Source of the DNA: DAOMOD01 sp964526035
Lineage (GTDB): Bacteria > Pseudomonadota > Gammaproteobacteria > Xanthomonadales > BPKI01
Assembly: GCA_964526035.1 (NCBI GenBank)
Contig: CAZGKE010000195.1
Span: 1-5,851, forward strand
DNA: 5,851 nucleotides
Reading direction: 5' to 3'
Shown here: piece after piece, positions 1-5,585 of the stretch
How positions within the stretch are numbered: position 1 is the first letter of the stretch
How the letters are laid out: every line of letters starts with the position of its first letter
Translations under genes and position numbers: made by a program
The notes under the pieces: model-generated
Told to the model about the DNA's origin: nothing
The model's input: only the letters and a program-made list of their open reading frames with translations
Databases searched by the model: none

Positions 1-2
1 AA

Positions 3-1205
3 CCGCAAACGGCGTTTCCGGTGATCGATCCGGCCGCAACCGGGATCGATCTGCAGGCGCTTGATGCCCTGCGGACGCGCGCTCAAGAGACTCATAGCGA
101 CGCGCTGGTCGTCGTGCAGGACGGCCGTCTGGTCCTCGAGCACTATTCGAACAGCGATGCTGCTGGCCGCGGTGGTGATCCCATCGAGGGCATGTCCACC
201 ACCAAGTCGGTGCTGAGCCTGGCGGTGGGCCGTCTGCTCGCCGATGGCCACCTGCAGTCCATCGATCAACCGGTCACCGACTTCTTTCCCGAATGGGAGG
301 CCGGCGCCGGAGTGAGCGTGCGTCACCTGCTGCAGCATACTTCGGGCATATGCGGCGACCCCACCACTGAGGCGATCTACGGCAGCGACGATTTCGTGGC
401 CCATGCGCTCGCGGTCGGTCTGTGCAGTGCGCCGGGCGAAGCGTTCTTCTACAACAACAACGCCAGCAACCTTCTCGCTGGACTGGTTCAGCGCGCTTCC
501 GGCAAGGCGCTCGACACTTACCTTGGCGATACCCTGTTCCGCGAGCTCGGCATCGAGCGCTACAGCTGGACCCGCGACCGCAGCGGCAATCCTCACGGCA
601 TGGCCGGCCTGCAGATTCGCGCCATCGACCTCGCCCGAATCGGTCAAATGATGCTCGACCAAGGTCGCTGGCAGGGACGTCAGCTGCTGCCGCAGGCATG
701 GATCGAGGCGTCCATCCAGCCCGGGCCGGTCGATCCTGGCGCCGGTCTGCTGTGGTGGCTCGTCCCCGCCTGGGATTTGCGAAGCTTCGACGACGCGCTG
801 TTCGAACAGTGGCGCGGAGCCGGCGTGGAGGAGGACTTCATCGAGCGCATGCAGCCGCTTTCCGGACGCAGCATACCGAGGGCGGATCTGGCGCAAACGA
901 TGCCCGCAATCCTCGGCGACTCCTGGCGCCAGCAGGTGCGTAGCGCGCTGGGAGCGCGGGGACTTCCGATCGGCAGGCCGGATCGCGGCCCGGCGGTGGC
1001 GTTTGAAGCGAACGGTTACCTCGGCCAATACCTGATGGTGGTCCCGGCGACACGTATGGTAGCCGTGCGGCAGATCCGTCATGACAGCCATCGCGGCGAC
1101 GCCGACAGTTTCGAGGAATTCCGCTTCATGGTAATGAAGCTGACCCAGGTCCCGACCGAATCAGGCGCGGCCGCTCCATCAGGAACAGAGGATACCCAGC
1201 GATGA
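3..1205 (+). CDS. Serine hydrolase, beta-lactamase (class C/PBP-like) family, 5'-truncated by window edge
   Basis: This is the C-terminal bulk of a beta-lactamase-fold serine hydrolase (PF00144 type); such proteins act as esterases, peptidases or amidases, usually in the periplasm. Residue numbers count from the GTG at 21. The SxxK nucleophile motif is STTK at 59-62. The block HLLQHTSGI lies at 102-110. The second motif YNN is at 144-146. A late NGYLGQ at 331-336 stands where relatives have KTG, HGG or GYGGQ. The frame is open to the window's first base and there is no convincing ribosome binding site before 21. The true start and any signal peptide are therefore probably upstream. About 80 residues (251-330) separate the WWLVP segment from NGYLGQ, which looks like an inserted, partly helical lid. 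The stop overlaps the next start as ATGA, suggesting coupling. The family call is secure; the substrate is unknown and true beta-lactam hydrolysis is unlikely to be the main role. Confidence 0.9.
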   Translation, partial: PQTAFPVIDPAATGIDLQALDALRTRAQETHSDALVVVQDGRLVLEHYSNSDAAGRGGDPIEGMSTTKSVLSLAVGRLLADGHLQSIDQPVTDFFPEWEAGAGVSVRHLLQHTSGICGDPTTEAIYGSDDFVAHALAVGLCSAPGEAFFYNNNASNLLAGLVQRASGKALDTYLGDTLFRELGIERYSWTRDRSGNPHGMAGLQIRAIDLARIGQMMLDQGRWQGRQLLPQAWIEASIQPGPVDPGAGLLWWLVPAWDLRSFDDALFEQWRGAGVEEDFIERMQPLSGRSIPRADLAQTMPAILGDSWRQQVRSALGARGLPIGRPDRGPAVAFEANGYLGQYLMVVPATRMVAVRQIRHDSHRGDADSFEEFRFMVMKLTQVPTESGAAAPSGTEDTQR

Positions 1206-1630
1206 ATCCACCCACCGAACACCAGGGGCGCTGCCTGTGCGGCGCCGTGCAGCTCACCGTCACCACGGCGACTCCCAGCGCAGGCGCCTGTCACTGCGGC
1301 ATGTGCCGACGCTGGGGTGGCGGGCCGCTGCTGGCCCTCGACTGCGGCAGTGCGGTCAGTGTCACCGGCATCGAGCAGGTTGCGGTATACGCATCCTCGG
1401 AATGGGCCGAGCGGGCATTCTGCCGGCAATGCGGCACCCACCTTTTCTACCGCCTGAAGCAGAGCGGCCAGCACTTCGTTCCTGTGGGACTGCTCGACGA
1501 TCAGGCGCCCTGGGTGCTGGACCATCAGGTCTTCATCGACGAAAAACCCGCGTTCTACGACTTCGCCAACCCCACCCGCAACATGACCGGGGCGGAACTG
1601 TTCGCGCAGTTCGGCGCCTCCGCCGATTGA
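1202..1630 (+). CDS. GFA-family (CENP-V/GFA domain) zinc-binding protein
   Basis: This 142-residue cytosolic protein is essentially one GFA domain (PF04828), the fold of glutathione-dependent formaldehyde-activating enzyme. Zinc-binding motifs appear in order: CLCGAV at 11-16, CHCGMCRRW at 30-38 and FCRQCGTHLFYR at 73-84. This supplies the usual cysteines at 11, 13, 30, 32, 35, 74 and 77. The length is typical for the short single-domain bacterial members. AGAGGA at 1187-1192, nine bases before the ATG, supports this start, which overlaps the upstream stop by four bases (ATGA). Most short GFA proteins have no proven reaction. Formaldehyde/glutathione chemistry is a family label only, and no formaldehyde dehydrogenase gene is visible here. 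Confidence 0.92.
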   Translation: MNPPTEHQGRCLCGAVQLTVTTATPSAGACHCGMCRRWGGGPLLALDCGSAVSVTGIEQVAVYASSEWAERAFCRQCGTHLFYRLKQSGQHFVPVGLLDDQAPWVLDHQVFIDEKPAFYDFANPTRNMTGAELFAQFGASAD

Positions 1631-1673
1631 GCCCTGTCGTGCAGAGATCCGCAGGCTTGAGGCGCAGGATCCG

Positions 1674-2492
1674 ATGAGTGACTTCCACGCCCTGCGCATC
1701 GAAGCGAGCGATGCCGGCATCGCCGAAATGGTGCTGATGGGTCCCGGTCGCGGCAACGCCATGGGGCCTGATTTCTGGCGAGAACTACCGCTGGCGGTGG
1801 AACGCATCAGCTCCGACCGCGGTATCCGGGCGGTGCTGCTGCGCGGTGACGGCGAACAGTTCAGCTACGGTCTCGATCTGCCTGCCATGGCCGCCGAAAT
1901 CGGTCCGCTGCTCGAAGGCGGAGCGGCGGGACGCCTCGCCATCGTCGAACAGGCAGCGCGAATGCAGCGCGGTTTCGACGCCATTGCGTCGGCACCGCAG
2001 CCGTTCATTGCCGCAATCGATGGCTGGTGCATTGGCGCCGGAATCGAGATGATCGCCGCCTGCGACATCCGCCTGTGCAGTCGCGGCGCCCGTTTTGCGT
2101 TGCGAGAGGTCAAGGTGGGCATCGTGCCCGACCTCGGCGGCATCCAGCGCCTGCCTCAGCTGGTTGGCGAGGGTTGGGCGCGCGAATTGGCGCTGACCGG
2201 TGACGACATCGACGCCGACATGGCCCGGCAGATGGGACTGGTAACCCGAGTGGCCAAGGATTCCGCCGCGCTGCACGAGGCTGCTCGGGAGATTGCCGCG
2301 CGGATTGCGGCCAATCCGCCGCTGGTGGTGGCCGCAATCAAGCGCGTGATGAATGCGCGCTGGTCGGGCACGGTCGCCGACGGCAATCGCGAAGCGGCGA
2401 CATTGAACGGCATGCTGATGCAATCGGAGGATTTCGCCGAGGCCATGCGCGCGTTCATGGAAAGGCGTCCCCCCGTGTTTCAGGGCCGCTGA
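1674..2492 (+). CDS. Crotonase-fold enoyl-CoA hydratase/isomerase, dienoyl-CoA isomerase-like
   Basis: This is a full-length 272-residue crotonase-superfamily enzyme (PF00378), expected to act on acyl-CoA thioesters in the cytosol, most likely in fatty-acid beta-oxidation. FSYGLDL at 63-69 is the first oxyanion-hole segment (FSAGxDL in relatives). DGWCIGAGIEM at 116-126 is the second. Glu125 and Glu145 lie 20 residues apart, like the catalytic Glu144/Glu164 pair of rat enoyl-CoA hydratase. Asp153 sits eight residues after Glu145, in EVKVGIVPDLGGIQRLP. It matches the Glu196/Asp204 pair of rat delta3,5-delta2,4-dienoyl-CoA isomerase (ECH1). I favour the isomerase or a related activity for that reason, but hydratase remains possible. 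AGGA at 1666-1669 lies four bases before the ATG, a rather short spacing. The gene follows the GFA gene by 43 bases and probably shares its transcript. No thiolase or dehydrogenase partner is visible. Confidence 0.9.
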   Translation: MSDFHALRIEASDAGIAEMVLMGPGRGNAMGPDFWRELPLAVERISSDRGIRAVLLRGDGEQFSYGLDLPAMAAEIGPLLEGGAAGRLAIVEQAARMQRGFDAIASAPQPFIAAIDGWCIGAGIEMIAACDIRLCSRGARFALREVKVGIVPDLGGIQRLPQLVGEGWARELALTGDDIDADMARQMGLVTRVAKDSAALHEAAREIAARIAANPPLVVAAIKRVMNARWSGTVADGNREAATLNGMLMQSEDFAEAMRAFMERRPPVFQGR

Positions 2493-2521
2493 ACCTGAAC
2501 GGGCGGCAACGACTGCGCCGG

Positions 2522-2541
2522 GTCGCCGACGGATCGGCGGC
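2522..2541 (+). other. Inverted repeat between crotonase and EF-hand genes
   Basis: GTCGCCGA at 2522-2529 pairs with TCGGCGGC at 2534-2541 around a CGGA loop, giving an eight-pair stem with one G-T wobble. No run of T follows, so it is not a standard intrinsic terminator. It may be a weak RNA structure or a chance product of high GC. It lies in the 112-base gap that separates the metabolic genes from the EF-hand gene. Confidence 0.3.
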
Positions 2542-2592
2542 GGCAGCGCGTTGAAGCAATCGAGGCCGGCAACCCGGTCCACCCACCCCCAT

Positions 2593-2597
2593 GGAGA
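2593..2597 (+). promoter_or_regulatory. Ribosome binding site of the EF-hand gene
   Basis: GGAGA lies seven bases before the ATG at 2605. It fixes the start there, rather than at the TTG 54 bases upstream in the same frame. The chosen start also puts a clean signal peptide at the N-terminus. Confidence 0.75.
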
Positions 2598-2604
2598 ATG
2601 CATC

Positions 2605-3060
2605 ATGAGTATCAATTTCAAATCGACCCTCGCCGCTGCCGTGCTGCTCGCATTGGGCGCCAGCGTATCCGCCGAGGACCGCCCGCAGCGCGGGGAAGGC
2701 CCGCGTCACGAGCGCGGTCCGGTCGTCATAGCCGAGGCGCGCGAGCGCGCTGCCGAGCACGCCGCCGCGATGGACAGCGATGGTGACGGCTTCATCAGCG
2801 TCGATGAGCGCAAGGCGTTCCATGAGGCGCGCCGTACGGAGCGCTTGCAGCGCATGATGGCGCGGCGTGGCATTGATGCCGACGCCACCGTTTCTGTGGA
2901 GGATTTCGTCGAGCGCCGCATCGCCTGGCTGGAAGGGCTCGACACCAACGGTGACGGGACGGTCGATGCCGAAGAGATGCGCGCAGGCCGCGGCAAGCAT
3001 GGACGCCACCGCGGAATGAAGGGCAAGGGCGAAGGCAAGCGCGGCCCGCGCGGCGAGTAA
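2605..3060 (+). CDS. Secreted EF-hand calcium-binding-type protein
   Basis: This 151-residue exported protein has a signal peptide at about 1-23: Lys6, a hydrophobic core to about 18, and a likely cut after SVSA. Two canonical EF-hand loops are visible. DSDGDGFISVDE at 57-68 and DTNGDGTVDAEE at 113-124 both carry D/N at positions 1, 3 and 5 and Glu at 12. A third, degenerate loop at 89-100 (GIDADATVSVED) lacks the first ligand and the central glycine. The tail at 128-151 is rich in Gly, Lys, Arg and His. There are no cysteines. Calcium binding in the periplasm is expected from the two intact loops. The gene stands 32 bases upstream of the sigma-factor gene, on the same strand and without a terminator between, so it is probably co-transcribed or a target of that sigma factor. 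The role beyond metal binding is unknown. Confidence 0.9.
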   Translation: MSINFKSTLAAAVLLALGASVSAEDRPQRGEGPRHERGPVVIAEARERAAEHAAAMDSDGDGFISVDERKAFHEARRTERLQRMMARRGIDADATVSVEDFVERRIAWLEGLDTNGDGTVDAEEMRAGRGKHGRHRGMKGKGEGKRGPRGE

Positions 3061-3092
3061 GATGGGCCAACGGGGCGCGTATCCTGCAGACG

Positions 3093-3662
3093 ATGAGCAC
3101 GCACGATGCGCGCCCCGCTTCCGATCCCGATCCCGATGAAGAACTGGTGCGGCGCATGGCCTCGGGTGATCAGGGTGCCTGCGCAGGGCTGCTGGAGCGC
3201 CACCTCAGCCGTATCCATGCACTCGCCCAGCGCCTGCTCGGCAACGCCGCCGACGCCGATGAAGTGTCCCAGGATGTCTTTCTCCGTGCCTGGCAACAGG
3301 CATCCAAATGGCAACCCGGACGCGCCCGTTACTCCACCTGGCTATACCGCGTGGCGCTCAACGTGTGCCGCGACCGCTTGCGTGCGCAGCACCCGCAGAG
3401 CGACCACGATGTCGACCAGCTTCCGGACTTCGCCCCCTCCCCCGAGCGACTTGCCGACAGCAGGCAGATCGCCGTCTGTCTCGACAGCGCGCTACGGCGG
3501 CTGCCGCCACGGCAGCGAGAAGCGCTGGTGCTGTTCCATGATCACGACATGTCGCAATCCGAAATTGCCGCGAGCCTCGAGCTCAGCATCGAGGCCGTGG
3601 AATCGCTGCTGGCGCGCGCCCGCCGCGCCCTGCGCAGCGCTCTGCAGGATTCCATGACATGA
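3093..3662 (+). CDS. ECF-type RNA polymerase sigma factor
   Basis: This 189-residue protein is a group IV (extracytoplasmic function) sigma factor that would direct RNA polymerase to a stress regulon. Region 2 spans about 17-98: the core-binding segment is DADEVSQDVFLRAW at 54-67, and the -10-recognition part includes YSTWLYRVALNVCRDRLR at 80-97. A 30-residue linker follows. Region 4 at about 130-184 contains LRRLPPRQREALVLF at 134-148 and a helix-turn-helix at about 154-178 that recognises -35 elements. Length and two-domain layout are normal, and there is no C-terminal extension. The ribosome binding site is weak, but region 2 begins only about 16 residues after this ATG, so a later start is unlikely. 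The stop overlaps the anti-sigma start (ATGA), typical of translational coupling that keeps the two proteins balanced. The trigger is inferred from the neighbours only. Confidence 0.95.
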   Translation: MSTHDARPASDPDPDEELVRRMASGDQGACAGLLERHLSRIHALAQRLLGNAADADEVSQDVFLRAWQQASKWQPGRARYSTWLYRVALNVCRDRLRAQHPQSDHDVDQLPDFAPSPERLADSRQIAVCLDSALRRLPPRQREALVLFHDHDMSQSEIAASLELSIEAVESLLARARRALRSALQDSMT

Positions 3663-4087
3663 ACCGCATGAATCTCGATCGCTTCCGGCAGCTGCTCGAT
3701 ATCCACGGGAGCGACCTAGCCCGCTGGCCATCAGCGGAGGGCGCGGAAGCCGCCGAGCTCGCCCAGTTGGATGCGCAGGTGCGCGCGATGCTGGAAGGCA
3801 GCCGACGACTGGAGCAGGCCTGGAGCGACACCCGTGGCGAGGCATCGCACGTGGCGCTGCGTCAGCGCATCCTTGACGCACTTCCGGACCAGGGGAGGAA
3901 GCCGGCCAGGGCGGCGCGACCGCTCTTGGGAATGCTCATCGAGGAACTCGGCGGCTGGCGCGTTGCCGGACCGGCGTTTGCCGGTGCGCTCACGCTGGGT
4001 ATTGCGCTCGGCTTTGGCTTGAACGACAGCAGCGCGTTCGATCTGGTCGAACTTGCCGTCTCCAGCGATATCGACGTGGACTACTGA
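3659..4087 (+). CDS. Probable single-pass membrane anti-sigma factor
   Basis: This 142-residue protein probably binds and silences the sigma factor encoded just upstream. The N-terminal cytoplasmic part (1-100) is largely helical. It carries LLDIHGSDLARWP at 12-24, resembling the 'GxDxxRWP' signature that I recall from small proteins beside ECF sigma genes. One hydrophobic segment at about 102-121 would cross the inner membrane, leaving a short acidic periplasmic tail (122-142) ending in DIDVDY. It has no cysteines, so it is not a zinc-type (HxxxCxxC) anti-sigma factor. AGGA at 3646-3649, nine bases before the ATG, supports this start. It overlaps the sigma gene by four bases and is followed after one base by the sensor gene. 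The assignment rests on order, topology and the RWP motif. Without context it would be called hypothetical. Confidence 0.8.
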   Translation: MNRMNLDRFRQLLDIHGSDLARWPSAEGAEAAELAQLDAQVRAMLEGSRRLEQAWSDTRGEASHVALRQRILDALPDQGRKPARAARPLLGMLIEELGGWRVAGPAFAGALTLGIALGFGLNDSSAFDLVELAVSSDIDVDY

Positions 4088-4088
4088 G

Positions 4089-4580
4089 ATGCCCGCAGCC
4101 TCACCCCGTCCTGTCCGTTTCCTGCTGATCGCCTCGCTTGCCGTGAACGTGTTGCTGGGTGCGGCGCTGGCCACCGGCTTGACCCTGCATTTCCGAAGCG
4201 GCGCACACGGGGTGCGCACCTCAGACCTGCCCAGCCCGCGCGCGCTGGCAAGACACCTGAGCGAGGAGGAGCGTGCCGGCATGCGACTGATCCTCGACAA
4301 GCGGCGCGCAAGCTTTCGCGGGGCGGGCCGCGAAGTGATCGAAGCGCGACGGCAGGTCCGACGAGCGCTGGCGGCCGAACCGTTCGAGGCGCAGGAGCTG
4401 GCAGCTGCGCTGGCCAAGCTGCGCAATGGTCACGGCCGCCTCAGTCTTGAGGCGCAGGCCACCCTGGTTGAACTCGCCGCCCAGATGGATGCCGAAGGGC
4501 GGCAGCGCCTGGCACGCGCCATCCTGCGCCCGGAACGCGATCGCGGCGACCAACAGGCGGGCGATCGACCGTTGCGCTGA
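4089..4580 (+). CDS. Membrane-anchored periplasmic heavy-metal-sensor-like protein (CnrX/Spy-type helical domain)
   Basis: This 163-residue protein has a short cytoplasmic N-terminus, one membrane segment at about 11-33 and a periplasmic, Arg/Ala/Glu-rich helical domain at about 45-148. The domain pattern resembles the 'heavy-metal resistance' family (PF13801), which includes CnrX-like sensors. Visible parts are LSEEERAGMRLIL at 57-69, a long helix with ALAAEPFEAQELAAALAKLR at 93-112, and a final helix near 119-146. The ATG at 4089 lies one base after the anti-sigma stop. An in-frame TTG at 4053 would put twelve residues inside the anti-sigma gene and has no support. In CnrYXH-type systems the sensor docks on the anti-sigma tail and controls sigma release, and I infer the same here. 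The CnrX ligand pairs HxxxH and HxxxM are absent; only scattered His (34, 40, 56, 115) and Met (65, 133) remain. The signal may therefore not be nickel or cobalt. Confidence 0.82.
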   Translation: MPAASPRPVRFLLIASLAVNVLLGAALATGLTLHFRSGAHGVRTSDLPSPRALARHLSEEERAGMRLILDKRRASFRGAGREVIEARRQVRRALAAEPFEAQELAAALAKLRNGHGRLSLEAQATLVELAAQMDAEGRQRLARAILRPERDRGDQQAGDRPLR

Positions 4581-4585
4581 GGGAA

Positions 4586-4606
4586 CCTTCTTCACGCCGG
4601 CGAAGG
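4586..4606 (+). promoter_or_regulatory. Ribosome binding site of the acyltransferase gene within a small inverted repeat
   Basis: GAAGG at 4602-4606 lies four bases before the ATG at 4611. It can pair with CCTTC at 4586-4590 across an 11-base loop. If the hairpin forms it would mask the ribosome binding site. Five pairs is weak and could be chance. The site favours the ATG at 4611 over the second in-frame ATG at 4620, for which the spacing would be 13 bases. Confidence 0.35.
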
Positions 4607-4610
4607 CACA

Positions 4611-5549
4611 ATGGCAGTCATGCTTGCCCGCCTTCCCGTCGCGCTTCGCGCCCCTTTGGTGATTCTGCTGGTTGCCGGCAGCACCCTTGTTCACTGCCTG
4701 GTGCTGTTTGTCGCCGCATTGGCCAAGCTGCTGCTGCCGATCCGCAGCGTCCGCCGCTGGCTGTCCTACCTGCTGGCGGGGATCGCGGAAAGCTGGATTG
4801 CAGTCAACAGCGCGCTGTTCGAGCGATTCACCACCACCCGCTTCGAGGCCGAGGGTCTTGAGGGCCTGCGTGCGGATGCCCGTTACCTGGTGCTCTCCAA
4901 TCACCGCAGCTGGGTGGATATCCCGGTCCTGCAGCGCGTGTTCAACCGCCGCATCCCGTTCATGCGCTTTTTCCTGAAAAGCCAGCTCATCTGGGTACCG
5001 GTGCTCGGACTGGCCTGGTGGGCGCTGGATTTTCCCTTCATGAAGCGCTACACCCGCGAGCAGATCGAGCGCCGACCGGAACTGCGCGGCCGCGACCTGG
5101 ACGTGACCCGGCGTGCCTGCGAGCGCTTCCGCGGAATGCCGGTGTCGATCGTCAACTTCGTCGAAGGCACACGCTTTACCGAGGCCAAGCGCGAACGCCA
5201 GAAGTCTCCGTTCCGCAATCTTTTGCGGCCGCGCGCCGGCGGCGTCAGCTTCGTACTGCAGGTGATGGGCAGGGATCTCGACGCCATACTCGACGTCACC
5301 ATCGCCTACACGCCATCCATTCCGGACATGAAGGACCTGATCGGCAACCGGATCGAGCGCGCACGGGTGAGTGTCCGCGAGATCCCCATTCCGGAAGAGT
5401 TCGTCGGCGCGGACTATGACAACGACGAAGCCCTGCGCCTGCGGTTCCGCGACTGGCTCAATGCACTCTGGGAAGCCAAGGATGCTGCGCTCGGTGCTCC
5501 TGCTCTGGAGCCTCCCGGTTCCGAACATCAGCGCGCCGGAACTGCATGA
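4611..5549 (+). CDS. yihG: YihG-like acyltransferase (PlsC/LPLAT family)
   Basis: This 312-residue inner-membrane protein belongs to the lysophospholipid acyltransferase family (PF01553). It probably transfers a fatty acyl group to 1-acyl-glycerol-3-phosphate to make phosphatidic acid for membrane lipids. The N-terminus is hydrophobic (about 10-43), with a second weaker hydrophobic stretch near 50-70. The catalytic HX4D motif is NHRSWVD at 97-103 (His98, Asp103). The substrate-binding block is NFVEGTRFT at 182-190. Several segments match E. coli YihG as I remember it: WVPVLGLAWWALDFPFMKRY at 128-147, RGRDLDVTRRACERFR at 159-174, and a DWLNALWEAKD-type end. The length also matches YihG (about 310). 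The gene follows the sensor gene by 30 bases, so read-through from the sigma cassette is possible, but a functional link is not shown. Fatty-acid preference cannot be read from sequence. Confidence 0.92.
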   Translation: MAVMLARLPVALRAPLVILLVAGSTLVHCLVLFVAALAKLLLPIRSVRRWLSYLLAGIAESWIAVNSALFERFTTTRFEAEGLEGLRADARYLVLSNHRSWVDIPVLQRVFNRRIPFMRFFLKSQLIWVPVLGLAWWALDFPFMKRYTREQIERRPELRGRDLDVTRRACERFRGMPVSIVNFVEGTRFTEAKRERQKSPFRNLLRPRAGGVSFVLQVMGRDLDAILDVTIAYTPSIPDMKDLIGNRIERARVSVREIPIPEEFVGADYDNDEALRLRFRDWLNALWEAKDAALGAPALEPPGSEHQRAGTA

Positions 5550-5553
5550 CTTG

Positions 5554-5565
5554 GCGCCGCGGCGC
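5554..5565. repeat. 12-base perfect palindrome in the acyltransferase-sensor gap
   Basis: GCGCCGCGGCGC reads the same on both strands. A second small inverted repeat, GCAGG-TAG-CCTGC (5569-5581), follows directly. The 36-base gap holds no T run, so this is not a recognisable terminator. It could be an operator-like site or a product of base composition. Confidence 0.3.
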
Positions 5566-5585
5566 GGCGCAGGTAGCCTGCAGGG

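Noticed and set aside
21..23. GTG as the true start of the serine hydrolase
   Set aside because: The frame stays open to the window edge, there is no ribosome binding site before it, and no signal peptide follows it. A start upstream of the window is more likely.
2522..2541. Hairpin as an intrinsic terminator after the crotonase gene
   Set aside because: There is no T run after the stem and the stem is short. It is listed only as an inverted repeat.
2551..2604. TTG at 2551 as start of the EF-hand protein
   Set aside because: The ATG at 2605 has GGAGA at good spacing and begins a normal signal peptide; the extension would bury it behind 18 polar residues.
1079..2621. Two overlapping minus-strand open frames of 242 and 278 codons (1079-1807 and 1785-2621)
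   Set aside because: They lie opposite the GFA and crotonase genes, have no recognisable motifs, and are best explained by codon-position GC bias.
2455..3314. Minus-strand open frames of 184 and 202 codons opposite the EF-hand and sigma genes
   Set aside because: The sense strand has canonical EF-hand loops and sigma region 2, and the antisense products show no family features.
4053..4088. TTG at 4053 as start of the sensor protein
   Set aside because: It lies inside the anti-sigma gene and adds polar residues before the membrane segment. The ATG at 4089 directly after the anti-sigma stop fits coupled translation.
4582..4610. GGAACCTT at 4582-4589 as an ECF -35 element driving yihG
   Set aside because: It is a good -35 match, but no plausible -10 (GTC/TCTGA-like) lies 15-18 bases downstream, and the gap to the start codon is too short for a normal leader.
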